Source: Enterobacteriaceae bacterium RIT693 (GTDB lineage: Bacteria; Pseudomonadota; Gammaproteobacteria; Enterobacterales; Enterobacteriaceae). From it: a stretch of 64,000 nucleotides of DNA. The DNA is taken from assembly GCA_009668225.1 (NCBI GenBank), contig WJYK01000001.1:1-64000 (forward strand). Reading direction: 5' to 3'. The notes below the pieces were generated by a model. It searched no databases. It saw only the letters and a list, made by a program, of their open reading frames with translations, and was not told the DNA's origin. The position numbers and the translations under genes were made by a program. This document shows positions 9,047 through 18,091 of the stretch, piece by piece. Position 1 is the stretch's first letter. Each line of letters begins with the position of its first letter.

Positions 9047-9529
9047 TTAAGCCGTCTGACGTTGGTTCCATGCGTCAGTGAAGATGATATTTCCGTCGCA
9101 ATGCTTCCAGGTAATTTTCTCGTAGCGAAGCTCTACGGTTTCCAGATGATTATTATTTTTATCTTCTGGTGAGGCCATTGACGGAGAGACGGAAACAACG
9201 CGCACACCCTCAAGAAGAATATTGAAATACTCCACCTCTTGGCCAGCATCACTGATCTTATAGAATTTCAATTCAGCCTTTTGAAGGGTCTGCCCCGTGG
9301 CAACGGCTTTGTACAAATACGGGCTGGAATAATCGAACTCTTTTACAACCATCATCGGGGAGTGGATGCGTTTCCCCGTTGGTTTCCCCGTAAAATCATC
9401 GATAGGCGTGGCAAGGTTGTGGTGAAAACCTTTAAACTCAATGCTGAACTCCCTGTTTTCTACATCGCAGCCACCTTTAATCAGCGCACCGCCGTCGTCG
9501 TATAGCCACATATTGCCTGGTATCGCCAC
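9047..9529 (-). CDS. hcp: Hcp-family type VI secretion tube protein, orphan copy
   Basis: A 160-residue Hcp protein with the family signatures MAIPGNMWLYDDGG at the start, GKRIHSPMMVVKEFDYSSPYLYKAV in the middle, the KAELKFYKI strand, and the C-terminal ETVELRYEKITW motif. Hcp forms hexameric rings that stack into the T6SS inner tube and can carry small effectors. No other T6SS structural gene is in the window, so a complete apparatus would have to be encoded elsewhere. The residues after position 16 (CDVENREFSIEFKGFHHN) differ from the common SVDVQDREGSIEV pattern, which suggests a specialised Hcp. The flanks (9540-9680) are markedly AT-rich, consistent with transfer. Confidence 0.92.
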   Translation of the reverse strand: MAIPGNMWLYDDGGALIKGGCDVENREFSIEFKGFHHNLATPIDDFTGKPTGKRIHSPMMVVKEFDYSSPYLYKAVATGQTLQKAELKFYKISDAGQEVEYFNILLEGVRVVSVSPSMASPEDKNNNHLETVELRYEKITWKHCDGNIIFTDAWNQRQTA

Positions 9530-9677
9530 TTATATAATCCCTTATAGTTTCCATTGTTAATTAGCGGCAAGTGTAAACATACTCAGGTGGCAAGTAAATT
9601 AGCTAATCAACTAATAAATTGAATTAATTATAAAATAATAAAAAATTATAAATATTAGCTCAGCTTTTTTTACCCAA

Positions 9678-9702
9678 TAAAAAACCGCCGGCTAACCGGC
9701 GG
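9678..9702 (-). terminator. Terminator of ymdF
   Basis: On the minus strand a CCGCCGG stem with TTAG loop and CCGGCGG arm is followed by a run of Ts (A-run at 9678-9684 on the plus strand), 55 bases after the ymdF stop. Confidence 0.85.
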
Positions 9703-9756
9703 CTGGGGGTATTTCGGCGCAAGCGTTAATTCGCTGTACGCTTCACGAAGTCACGG

Positions 9757-9930
9757 CTATTTATTCTTGCTGCCGTGGCTGTTTTTACCCCCTTTTTGAC
9801 CAGCTTCTGAGGCGCGCTGCGGATCGTTTTTAAAGTTACCGCCGCTGTGCTGGCCACCTTTACGGCCTGCTTCTGATGCTCTTTCACGGTCTTCAGCGAA
9901 ATTACCTGCACCACCACGATGGTTTGCCAT
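9757..9930 (-). CDS. ymdF: YmdF/YciG-type KGG stress protein
   Basis: A 57-residue, very hydrophilic protein beginning MANHRGGAGNFAEDRERASE. It has two repeats of the KGG/con-10 type: RASEAGRKGGQHSGGNF and RASEAGQKGGKNSHGS. It was read directly from the minus strand; a GGAGG ribosome site lies before the ATG. The gene sits next to wrbA exactly as ymdF does in E. coli. Family members are stationary-phase or general-stress proteins of unclear biochemical role, possibly intrinsically disordered. An overlapping longer frame on the same strand (ending at 9726) is a shadow. Confidence 0.93.
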   Translation of the reverse strand: MANHRGGAGNFAEDRERASEAGRKGGQHSGGNFKNDPQRASEAGQKGGKNSHGSKNK

Positions 9931-10905
<975 letters not shown>

Positions 10906-10916
10906 CGGGAGGATTA

Positions 10917-11144
10917 ATGACAACGACGCAAGCAAAAGCCCATCACGTTGGGGAATGGGCTCGCCTACGCAACACCTCACCAGAAATTGCTGAAGCCATT
11001 TTTGAACTGGCAAAGTACGATGAAAAGCTGGCTGAAAAGATTTGGGAAGAAGGGAGCGATGAAGTCCTGCCGCTTGCCTTTGCCAAAACGGATAAGGACT
11101 CGCTTTTCTGGGGCGAACAAACCATAGAGCGCAAAAACGTTTAA
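10917..11144 (+). CDS. yccJ: YccJ family small protein
   Basis: A 75-residue soluble, mostly helical, acidic protein matching enterobacterial YccJ ([37 protein letters not shown] is spread over residues 10-47; only part is quoted by position). It follows wrbA by 11 bp with a GGAGG site and ends before a strong terminator, as in E. coli. Its function is not known; cotranscription with wrbA suggests a stress role. Confidence 0.93.
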   Translation: MTTTQAKAHHVGEWARLRNTSPEIAEAIFELAKYDEKLAEKIWEEGSDEVLPLAFAKTDKDSLFWGEQTIERKNV

Positions 11145-11151
11145 CCTCTCC

Positions 11152-11173
11152 GCTGCCCCCTTCCGGGGGCAGC
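11152..11173. terminator. Bidirectional hairpin between yccJ and agp
   Basis: A perfect 9-bp stem GCTGCCCCC / GGGGGCAGC with TTCC loop lies between the convergent yccJ and agp genes. The T-run is weak on the plus side (ATCTTCTT). Confidence 0.7.
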
Positions 11174-11179
11174 ATCTTC

Positions 11180-12424
11180 TTACTTCACGGCCTGAGTCAG
11201 CACTTCGCTAAACTTATCCCACGAGCAGTAGCCGTTGGCGTCCGTCGGGCAGCCTTCCAGCTGCAGCGTGACGCGTTGTGGCGGGTTCTTCAGGGTTAAT
11301 ACATCGCCATTACGCAGCTGTTCGGCGCTCTGGTAAACGTATTCCACCTTCAGCAGATCGCGGTTATTGCTCTTATCGTGCCAGCGCTGGAACAGAATGT
11401 TACCGCCAATAGGCGTACGCTCATACTGCCCCGGCAATTGATAAGGCTTGAACTGCAGCGCGGTCAGCAGCGAAGCGATGTTAGAGTCGTGGCCCACCAT
11501 CAATGTTACTTTCGGGCCGGAGACGGCCTCTTTCGACGTTAACGCGTTCTGAATGTATTTCACCAGCGGTGCCGCTACGTTACGCGCGACGTCCGCCGAG
11601 GTGAACAGCGTATCCTGGTAGCCGTTTTTGAGCTGCGAAAGCACACGCCACTGCTCCGCCGTTTTGATTTTGCCCCACGCCACCTGGTCCATCGGGAAGC
11701 CTTCGTAGTATTGCAGCGTGAAAGCATCAACCAGAGCATTGCCCACTTTCAATGGCCCGCTGACGCCGGGTTCCTGAGTCACATTCGCGCTAAAAGCATC
11801 TTTCGGGTCAGCCAGGTCACACTGCTGTTTTTCTTTACAGGTTGGCGAGTTTTTATAGCCGACGATTTGCTCCAGCAGTTTGTAGCTGTCGGCAAGCTTA
11901 TATTCAGTGCGCTGCTTTTCCATCGCCTGCACGGCTTTCTCTTTAAACTCAGGCGAGGTGTTGGTGATAACCGGGTTGAACACCGGGTCCATGGTGCCCA
12001 TTTTTTCCTGATGATGTACCGGCACGTCGCAGCCTGGGAAGGCGCCGGTAATGAAGAATTGTGCGGTGGCCACGGTACGCTGGAGGCTGTTGGCATAAGC
12101 ATAAACGCTTTCCGGCGCCGGGCATTCACCGCTGGTCACCAGGTTCTGGCTCGCCAGCCATTCACGCATGTAGTGCCCCATATACACTTCCAGCACGCCG
12201 CCTTTAGTGGTGAGCTGCCCGCCGGGCACGTCCCATTCCGGCCACGCCTGAGCCGTAGACTGCTCAAGCACGCTGCCGTTGTTGGCCAGCGGTGCACGCA
12301 GGTTATGACGGCTCATCAGCAATACCTGTTGCAGCTGATAGCCGTCAGGCACGGTGTCCGCTTGCGCCAGGCCTGGGGCAATACAGGCGGCGGCAAGCAA
12401 TGAGGCAACCATTTTTTTCTTCAT
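11180..12424 (-). CDS. agp: Periplasmic glucose-1-phosphatase
   Basis: A 414-residue histidine acid phosphatase that hydrolyses glucose-1-phosphate, and can act on phytate, in the periplasm. A signal peptide ([22 protein letters not shown]) is followed by the catalytic RHNLRAP motif, whose nucleophilic histidine is residue 40, and by the proton-donor HD motif in [11 protein letters not shown] in the C-terminal third. Length and position next to yccJ-wrbA match E. coli agp. It is transcribed toward yccJ. Confidence 0.96.
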   Translation of the reverse strand: MKKKMVASLLAAACIAPGLAQADTVPDGYQLQQVLLMSRHNLRAPLANNGSVLEQSTAQAWPEWDVPGGQLTTKGGVLEVYMGHYMREWLASQNLVTSGECPAPESVYAYANSLQRTVATAQFFITGAFPGCDVPVHHQEKMGTMDPVFNPVITNTSPEFKEKAVQAMEKQRTEYKLADSYKLLEQIVGYKNSPTCKEKQQCDLADPKDAFSANVTQEPGVSGPLKVGNALVDAFTLQYYEGFPMDQVAWGKIKTAEQWRVLSQLKNGYQDTLFTSADVARNVAAPLVKYIQNALTSKEAVSGPKVTLMVGHDSNIASLLTALQFKPYQLPGQYERTPIGGNILFQRWHDKSNNRDLLKVEYVYQSAEQLRNGDVLTLKNPPQRVTLQLEGCPTDANGYCSWDKFSEVLTQAVK

Positions 12425-12518
12425 GACTTATTCCTCAGGAGTGATTAATAAAATGTGAAGAATATATTGTGACAGAAAAATGACAGCCGGCCTGCCCGGC
12501 AGATCGCAAAAAGCCCTA

Positions 12519-13400
12519 TTATTCCGTTTGTTGTTTCAGCTGCGCTTCAAAGCGCTGCCGGGAGAGATCCACGTAGCGTTGTAACCCGTCCCTGTCGATA
12601 AACGCCTTGCTATCTCCGGCGGCAAGGCGGGCCTGTTTAGCTGCCAGGCTGAAACGCTCCCCTTTATTCGCCACAAAAATGTCGACCTTTTGCGCGGCGA
12701 GGGTGACAAAGCTATGGCGAATATCGTTCACCAGCGTCGGGTAATTTTTATTCCCGATCAAATGATAGTCCGGTGTGGCAAGGCTGTCGGCGTAGATAAG
12801 CTTGCTACCGCCCGGTAGCGTAAACAGCCACGAAGTGCTTCCCGGCAAGTGCCCCGGCGTCAGCAACGCGGTCACGGTAATGCCGCCCAACGTCAGCGTG
12901 TCGCGGTCATGAATAATCTTGTCCGCGGTAACCGGTGGGAAAGGCAACGCGTCACCCAGTGCGAAATCGTCCCTTCCCCCTCGCGCCATTTGCTCTGCAT
13001 TTGCCTTGCTGGCAATAAGCTTTGCCCCGCTCCACTGTTTGAGCCGGGCGATGCCACCCGCCTGATCCAGACGAGCATGGCTATTGAGAATGAAGCGCAC
13101 ATCACGAATATCAAAACCAAGCGCGGCAATATTACTCTTGATGCCCTCCGCGCTGGCCTCTAACGCGCCGTCCACCAGGATGTGTCCCTCAGGCGTGGTA
13201 ATTAGAATGGACGAGAGATTTTCGGTTCCGACATACCACACGTTTTCCGCCATGCGAAACGGCTTAACCGGTTTTGCCCACCCTTCAAACAGCGAGTATG
13301 GCGGTGCGGCTGAGAGTGGCTGAGTCGGATTTAACGCAGCAAAGCTGCTGGCGGACAGAGTCGAAATCAGGCAGGTAAACAACAGGCTATAGCGATTCAT
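12519..13400 (-). CDS. Subclass B3 metallo-beta-lactamase with Arg/Gln/Lys metal-site substitutions
   Basis: A 293-residue exported protein (signal peptide ending SSFA, about residue 21) with the metallo-beta-lactamase fold and B3-type layout. The usual HxHxDH motif reads H108-A-R110-L-D112-Q113: the second histidine is arginine and the last is glutamine. The third-ligand motif TPGHLPGST (H184) is intact. The position that is His263 in B3 numbering appears as K246 in VANKGERF. This R/Q/K combination is the one reported for a B3 'RQK' variant group known from enterobacteria. It may still hydrolyse beta-lactams, possibly with a loosely bound second metal. It is divergent from a LysR gene, an ampR/ampC-like arrangement. 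Confidence 0.85.
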   Translation of the reverse strand: MNRYSLLFTCLISTLSASSFAALNPTQPLSAAPPYSLFEGWAKPVKPFRMAENVWYVGTENLSSILITTPEGHILVDGALEASAEGIKSNIAALGFDIRDVRFILNSHARLDQAGGIARLKQWSGAKLIASKANAEQMARGGRDDFALGDALPFPPVTADKIIHDRDTLTLGGITVTALLTPGHLPGSTSWLFTLPGGSKLIYADSLATPDYHLIGNKNYPTLVNDIRHSFVTLAAQKVDIFVANKGERFSLAAKQARLAAGDSKAFIDRDGLQRYVDLSRQRFEAQLKQQTE

Positions 13401-13450
13401 GGAGAGCTCCTTTTTGTCAGGAGGCGCAGTATAATGCCGGGCAATTTAGT

Positions 13451-14377
13451 GTGATGCAATTGAGAGCCGATATCGTGAACATCCTGCAATTAGACATGAA
13501 TCTGCTGAAAGTGCTGTACGTGATGCTCACCACCGGCTCAACCAGCCGAACGGCTCAGAAGCTTGCGCTTAGCCCGTCTGCAGTTAGCCATGCCCTCGCC
13601 CGCCTGCGTGAGGCATTGGGCGATCCGCTCTTTCGCCGGGAAGGAAACGCCCAGGTGCCAACGCCCTTTGCGCTGGGCATTAAAGAGCGCTTAATCCCGC
13701 TGTTCGTTTCGCTCAATGAAGAACTGTTTGGTGAAGAGCACGCAGAAGAGCGCCGCTTTCGCCTTGTGCTGCCTCCGGCGCTAAACGTGCTGCTAACCCC
13801 TGAACTTGCCAGCAAAGGCCATCAGGCCGGTGCCATCATCGAGTGCCTGACCTTTGAACGGCGAGCCTGGCGGGATGAGCTGCTGGAAGGCAAAATAGAT
13901 TTGCTGCTTGCCGTCGGCGATCACCAAAAGCGCGTCAGCGCGCTGCATTATGACCGCATAGGCCGCACGCGGCTGATCGCCGTTTTCGGCCAGCCGCTGT
14001 ACGCCAGGCTTAGCGGGCGTGAAGCTCTTGCCTTCGATGAGCTGGCGCAGTTTGAGCACTTCTACTGCCACCCCTGGCCGCAGGACGTTAACGAGCTGGA
14101 CCGCCAGCAGGCACGCGCCGGGCTCGGGCGTCGGCTGGCGTTTACCTGTAGCGATTACGGCCAGCTTGCGCCCGCCTTGCGTCACGCCCCGCTGATGGCT
14201 ATTGTGCCTGCCCCGTGGTTTGCCACGCTCAATGACAAAGCCCAGCTTTTTACGCTGCCGCTTTCCGGTGACCAGGCTGTGGGTAGCCTGTTTTTGCAGT
14301 ACCGGACGTCAACCGTGGAATGGAAGCTCCGGCTGATAGCCAGCCTGCGCCGCACGCTCACCGCCTGGTACCGCTGA
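13451..14377 (+). CDS. LysR-family regulator divergent from the B3 metallo-beta-lactamase
   Basis: A LysR-type transcriptional regulator with an N-terminal winged helix-turn-helix (TGSTSRTAQKLALSPSAVSH followed by ALARLREALGDPLFRRE) and a substrate-binding domain of normal length. The open frame begins with GTG at 13451 (308 residues), but the more usual LysR start would be the ATG at 13496 (DMNLLKVLYVML...), giving about 293 residues. The intergenic space to the beta-lactamase-fold gene is only 50-95 bp, so control of that gene and autoregulation are likely. The effector is unknown. Confidence 0.88.
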   Translation: MMQLRADIVNILQLDMNLLKVLYVMLTTGSTSRTAQKLALSPSAVSHALARLREALGDPLFRREGNAQVPTPFALGIKERLIPLFVSLNEELFGEEHAEERRFRLVLPPALNVLLTPELASKGHQAGAIIECLTFERRAWRDELLEGKIDLLLAVGDHQKRVSALHYDRIGRTRLIAVFGQPLYARLSGREALAFDELAQFEHFYCHPWPQDVNELDRQQARAGLGRRLAFTCSDYGQLAPALRHAPLMAIVPAPWFATLNDKAQLFTLPLSGDQAVGSLFLQYRTSTVEWKLRLIASLRRTLTAWYR

Positions 14378-14441
14378 AATTGGCGCTCAGTTTCCCGACA
14401 AAAAAGTTTTATAATAGAACCTGTAGATCCCACCAGGAGGA

Positions 14442-14894
14442 ATGATGAAACGTAAAAGCCTTGAAGACAGCGTCTGTTCGGTTGCCCGCACGCTGGACGT
14501 GATCGGCGACTGGTGGTCACTGCTTATCGTGCGCGATGCGCTGAACGGCATGTCTCGCTTCGGTGAATTCCAAAAGAACCTCGGCATCGCCAAAAATATG
14601 CTGACCCTTCGCCTCAAACAGCTCGTCGACAACGGCATTTTTGAGCTTCGCCCGGCCTCGGACGGCAGCGCCTGGAGCGAGTACGTGCTGACGGAGAAAG
14701 GCCGGGCGTTGCAAACCGTGCTGGCCGCCCTTTCCCAGTGGGGCTGCGAAAATCTGTATGCCAAAGATGAGACGCGCAGCGTACTGGTAGACAGCCAGCA
14801 GCATCGCCCCATCCGCAAGCTGACCCTGCAGGCCGAAGACGGCCGCGAGCTGCAGCCGGGCGAAATCGTCACTCGGGCACGCCATTCCTCCTGA
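14442..14894 (+). CDS. HxlR-family transcriptional regulator
   Basis: A 150-residue winged-helix regulator with the HxlR signature: an N-terminal cysteine in SLEDSVCSVARTLDVIGDWWSLLIVRDA, then the helix-turn-helix RFGEFQKNLGIAKNMLTLRLKQLVDNGIF region (residues about 40-68) and a C-terminal wing. AGGAGG precedes two in-frame ATGs (14442, 14445). Members often respond to reactive aldehydes or oxidants through that cysteine. The next gene, an SDR oxidoreductase 170 bp downstream on the same strand, is the plausible target. Confidence 0.9.
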   Translation: MMKRKSLEDSVCSVARTLDVIGDWWSLLIVRDALNGMSRFGEFQKNLGIAKNMLTLRLKQLVDNGIFELRPASDGSAWSEYVLTEKGRALQTVLAALSQWGCENLYAKDETRSVLVDSQQHRPIRKLTLQAEDGRELQPGEIVTRARHSS

Positions 14895-15067
14895 CAAGTA
14901 AGCACTTGTTATTCAGGTGCTTAGCAATTCCCCTTTTACCCATTCCTGCGCATAACGAAAAAACCACCCGCAAATTGGTTGCATAATTAAACCTTTACCC
15001 CTACATTTTCGACAAGGTTTCATAATGAAACCAAATCAACGTTACTCTATTTCTTATGAGGTGTTTT

Positions 15068-15856
15068 ATGGCTAATTCTCGTTCCGTCGCGGTGATTACC
15101 GGCGCGTCTTCTGGTATTGGTGCGGTTTATGCCGATCGTTTTGCCGCCAGAGGTTTTGATTTGCTGCTGGTTGCCCGGCGCGAAGATCGCCTGCGCGATC
15201 TTGCCGCAAAGCTTGAGGCTCGCCACGGCATCACCGTGACCACGCTAAAGGCGGACCTGGTTAACGATCGGGATATTGCCGCAGTAGAAGAAGCGCTCAA
15301 GGATCCACGCATTAGCGTGCTGGTTAACAACGCCGGTACCGCGCATATGGCGCCTTTCACCTCAGGAGATGCCGAATTGCACCAGAGCGATATAACGTTA
15401 AATATCACGGCATTAACCCGACTTAGCTTAGCGGCGCTAAAACTATTTCAAACATTACATCGTGGGACACTGATTAATATCGCGTCGGTTCTGTCACTGC
15501 ATGCCCGGGCGGGAAGTGCCGTTTACAGCGGAACGAAAGGATATGTGCTGAACTTCACCCGCGGGTTACAAGAAGAGGTTGAAGGGAGCAACATTCATAT
15601 CCAGGCCGTACTTCCTGCCGCTACGGCCACAGAAATTTGGACGCTATCCGGCATGCCGATGGAAACATTACCAGAAGGCTCAATAATGACTGCTGAAGAT
15701 ATGGTTGATGCGGCCCTGGTCGGCCTGGACAAAGGAGAAACGATTTCCATGCCCCCACTGCATGACGAACAACTTTGGGAGGCCTACGAAAAAGCTCGCC
15801 TCGCTTTATTTGGTGCTTCTCGCACGGGCATTCCGGCACCTCGCTATACGCGTTAA
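15068..15856 (+). CDS. Short-chain dehydrogenase/reductase
   Basis: A 262-residue SDR enzyme with the Rossmann nucleotide motif TGASSGIGAVYADRFA near the N-terminus, NNAG in VLVNNAGTAHMAPF, a catalytic Ser region (INIASVLSLHARAGS) and YSGTKGYV providing Tyr-x-x-x-Lys. It therefore uses NAD(P)H to oxidise or reduce an alcohol or carbonyl; the substrate is not evident. The frame opens at 15056, but the ATG at 15068 has the better-spaced GAGG site and begins MANSRSVAVITG. It follows an HxlR regulator, which probably controls it. Confidence 0.9.
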   Translation: MANSRSVAVITGASSGIGAVYADRFAARGFDLLLVARREDRLRDLAAKLEARHGITVTTLKADLVNDRDIAAVEEALKDPRISVLVNNAGTAHMAPFTSGDAELHQSDITLNITALTRLSLAALKLFQTLHRGTLINIASVLSLHARAGSAVYSGTKGYVLNFTRGLQEEVEGSNIHIQAVLPAATATEIWTLSGMPMETLPEGSIMTAEDMVDAALVGLDKGETISMPPLHDEQLWEAYEKARLALFGASRTGIPAPRYTR

Positions 15857-15919
15857 TCTTTCAGGGCAGATGTCAGGCGGCATCTGCCCTGTTTTCCGGA
15901 ACAAAACGCCGGTCATTTA

Positions 15920-15947
15920 CTGACAGCTCGTGATGTCTCGCTATAAT
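15920..15947 (+). promoter_or_regulatory. Sigma-70-like promoter for a small membrane protein
   Basis: CTGACA (15920-15925) and TATAAT (15942-15947) are separated by 16 bp. Transcription would begin near 15954, which rules out the upstream ATGs of the following open frame and favours the start at 15978. Confidence 0.6.
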
Positions 15948-15977
15948 GAGGCAAATTCCTGTCAATATGATGCTGTG

Positions 15978-16127
15978 ATGAAACTGTTTTACTATTCAGC
16001 CGCGGGCATGGTTGCTGCGCTGATTGTGCTCTGGGGAGCGCTGATTCTGGACAGCGCCAATATCCTGCAGCAAATGTCAGTGTTGATGCATTACATAGAA
16101 TATCTGTTTAAACCCAGCGAACGCTAG
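15978..16127 (+). CDS. Small single-span membrane protein
   Basis: A 49-residue protein (MKLFYYSAAGMVAALIVLWG...) with one hydrophobic helix of about 20 residues and a short amphipathic tail ending KPSER. The open frame extends back to 15930, but the -10 element lies inside that extension, so 15978 is the better start. No strong ribosome site is seen. I do not recognise the family. It is convergent with the FecCD permease gene, 3' ends overlapping by four bases. Confidence 0.5.
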   Translation: MKLFYYSAAGMVAALIVLWGALILDSANILQQMSVLMHYIEYLFKPSER

Positions 16128-17125
16128 CGTCGGGCAACCATCACCACAATAAACAGCCCGCCAATGCCTGCGGTAATAATGCCGATGGGCAGCTCCTGCG
16201 GCGCGACCAGCACCCGGCTGACGATGTCCCCCCCGCACAGCAAACTCGCCCCCGCTAATGCGCACAACGGCAGAAGCCGAGCGTGCCTGATTGCCGAAAA
16301 ATGTCGGCAGAGATGCGGCACCATCAGCCCGACAAAGCCAATCACGCCGGTCAGCGCCACGAAGATAGCGGTCGAAAAGGCACAGCACAGGAAGATCTCG
16401 GTGCGCAGGCGGTTAACGTTAATACCCAACGAAAATGCCGTGCGATCGCCCGCCAGCAGCCCGTCAAGCGAGCGCCACCGCAGCAGGCAAAACGCGGCCA
16501 GCAGCAAAAGTCCGGCCAGCGCAAAGCCCAGATTGTCCCACCGTGCCAGCCCCAGGCCACCGAGCGACCAGAACAACACCGAGCTGGCCGTGCGCTGATC
16601 GCCGGCAAAAATCAGGTAGCTGGTTAACGCGCCGAACAAAAAGGAGATGGCCAGCCCACAAATAATCAGCGTTTCCGCTCCCCGCTCGCGCTTCAGTTGG
16701 AACAAGGACAGCACCGCAACGGAAGAAAGCAGCCCGCCACAAAAGGCCGCCACCGGCAACGTCCAGGCGCCGAAGAAGTCACCAAAACGGGTAAAAACCA
16801 GCACGGCCCCGGCAGAAGCGCCGGAAGAGAGTCCGAACAAAAAAGGATCCGCCAGCTCATTGCGCGTGGCGGTTTGCAGCAAAGCGCCGACCACGGCAAG
16901 CCCCGCCCCGGTCATCAGGGCCAGCAGCGTTCTTGGCAGCCGAATATCCAGCACAATGCCGCGAATCATCGGTGAAACGTCCTGAGCCGTGGGCTGCAGC
17001 GCGCTTGCCACCTGATGCAGACTCAGCCGGACCGAGCCTTCGGTCAGGCTGAGCGCCGCAAAAAATACGATCAGAAACACGGCCAGGCACGCGGCCCGGC
17101 CGTAGCGGGAAGCTATAAACATCAC
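16124..17125 (-). CDS. FecCD-type ABC permease of the Zur-box operon
   Basis: A 333-residue polytopic inner-membrane permease of the BtuC/FecCD family, which transports vitamin B12, iron-siderophores, haem or other metal chelates. Typical segments are LDIRLPRTLLALMTGAGLAVVGA (residues about 58-80), NELADPFLFGLSSGASAGA, and FVGLMVPHLCRH in the C-terminal third. It begins inside the stop region of the binding-protein gene (4-bp overlap), so the two are translationally coupled. It is the last gene of the five-gene operon starting with folE2; the metal-related context suggests a zinc complex as substrate. Confidence 0.9.
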   Translation of the reverse strand: MMFIASRYGRAACLAVFLIVFFAALSLTEGSVRLSLHQVASALQPTAQDVSPMIRGIVLDIRLPRTLLALMTGAGLAVVGALLQTATRNELADPFLFGLSSGASAGAVLVFTRFGDFFGAWTLPVAAFCGGLLSSVAVLSLFQLKRERGAETLIICGLAISFLFGALTSYLIFAGDQRTASSVLFWSLGGLGLARWDNLGFALAGLLLLAAFCLLRWRSLDGLLAGDRTAFSLGINVNRLRTEIFLCCAFSTAIFVALTGVIGFVGLMVPHLCRHFSAIRHARLLPLCALAGASLLCGGDIVSRVLVAPQELPIGIITAGIGGLFIVVMVARR

Positions 17126-18075
17126 AGGGCCGCGAACAGAACGTGCGCAAGCTTCTCTACCGCAGCAATATTTGCCGGGCCGGGCGTTAACTCAGCGTAC
17201 TGCAGCTTAAGGTAACGGTGCTGTTTAACCGCCGGGGTGAGCTTCATCAGCGGATGGCGCTCAAGGAACTGGCGTAGCGAATCCGCACCGCCGCCGTTTT
17301 GGTAATCCAGCAGGATGATGACATCCGGCTCGGCTGCCGCCACGCTTTCCCAGGATGTTGTGCCCCAACTGGTGTCCAGCCCTTCCATTGCGTTTTTACC
17401 ACCTGCGGCCTCGATAATGGCCTGCGGCATGGCGTATTTCCCGCTGGTAAACGGCTTATCCTCGCCGGAGTCGTAGACAAACACGTTCAGCGGCTTCGCG
17501 CCCTGCTTCGCTTTAGGGAGTGCCGCAAGCCGCTCTTTCCAGCCATCAACCAGCTTCTGAGCAGCCTCTGCCTTACCAAATATTTTGCCCAGCGTAAGCT
17601 CATCGTTATAGAGCAGATCCAGGGTCGCTTTGGTTTTGCTTTCGCCGGAAATCGCGCAGCTTTCGCTGAGCACAAATGTTTTGATGCCGTATTTCGCCAG
17701 ACTTTGGGGAGTTACATCGCCCCCCACCTTCATGCCGTAATTCCAGCCGGCAAAGAAGAAGTCGGGTTCGGCGGCCAGCAGCGTTTCAAGCGAGGGATAT
17801 TTGGGCGCAAGCTCAGGGATCGTCCCCATTTTCTGCTTAAATTCTGGCGTCATTTTGTACCAGCCGGAGATGCCCGTCAGGCCCACAATCTGCGGTTGCA
17901 AATGGAGGGCGAAAGCCATCTCTGACATGTTCAGGTCATTTATTACCGCACGCTTAGGCGGCGCGTTAAACACCACGGGTTTACCGCAGCTATTAATGGT
18001 CGCAGGGAACCCCGAGGCCAAAGCCGCGGTGGAAGCAAAGGCAAGCAGCATGCCGGAGGCAATTTTTAACATCAT
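17122..18075 (-). CDS. Periplasmic metal-chelate binding protein (BtuF/FepB-like)
   Basis: A binding protein of about 317 residues with a signal peptide (MLKIASGMLLAFASTAALAS), then a two-lobed Fe/B12 periplasmic-binding domain (CGKPVVFNAPPKRAVINDLNMSEMAFAL; YPSLETLLAAEPDFFFAGWNYG; EPDVIILLDYQNGGGADS). The open frame extends upstream to 18174, but the ATG at 18075 starts a proper signal sequence and lies 16 bp after the ATPase stop. It would deliver a metal complex to the FecCD permease. No TonB-dependent receptor lies nearby. Ligand identity is inferred only from the operon and Zur-type site. Confidence 0.88.
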   Translation of the reverse strand: MMLKIASGMLLAFASTAALASGFPATINSCGKPVVFNAPPKRAVINDLNMSEMAFALHLQPQIVGLTGISGWYKMTPEFKQKMGTIPELAPKYPSLETLLAAEPDFFFAGWNYGMKVGGDVTPQSLAKYGIKTFVLSESCAISGESKTKATLDLLYNDELTLGKIFGKAEAAQKLVDGWKERLAALPKAKQGAKPLNVFVYDSGEDKPFTSGKYAMPQAIIEAAGGKNAMEGLDTSWGTTSWESVAAAEPDVIILLDYQNGGGADSLRQFLERHPLMKLTPAVKQHRYLKLQYAELTPGPANIAAVEKLAHVLFAAL

Positions 18076-18091
18076 AGCGATCCCTGAAAGT

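Noticed and set aside
9726-9917. A 63-codon minus-strand frame across ymdF
   Set aside because: It is an overlapping frame of the 57-codon ymdF gene at 9757-9930, which has the ribosome site and KGG repeats.
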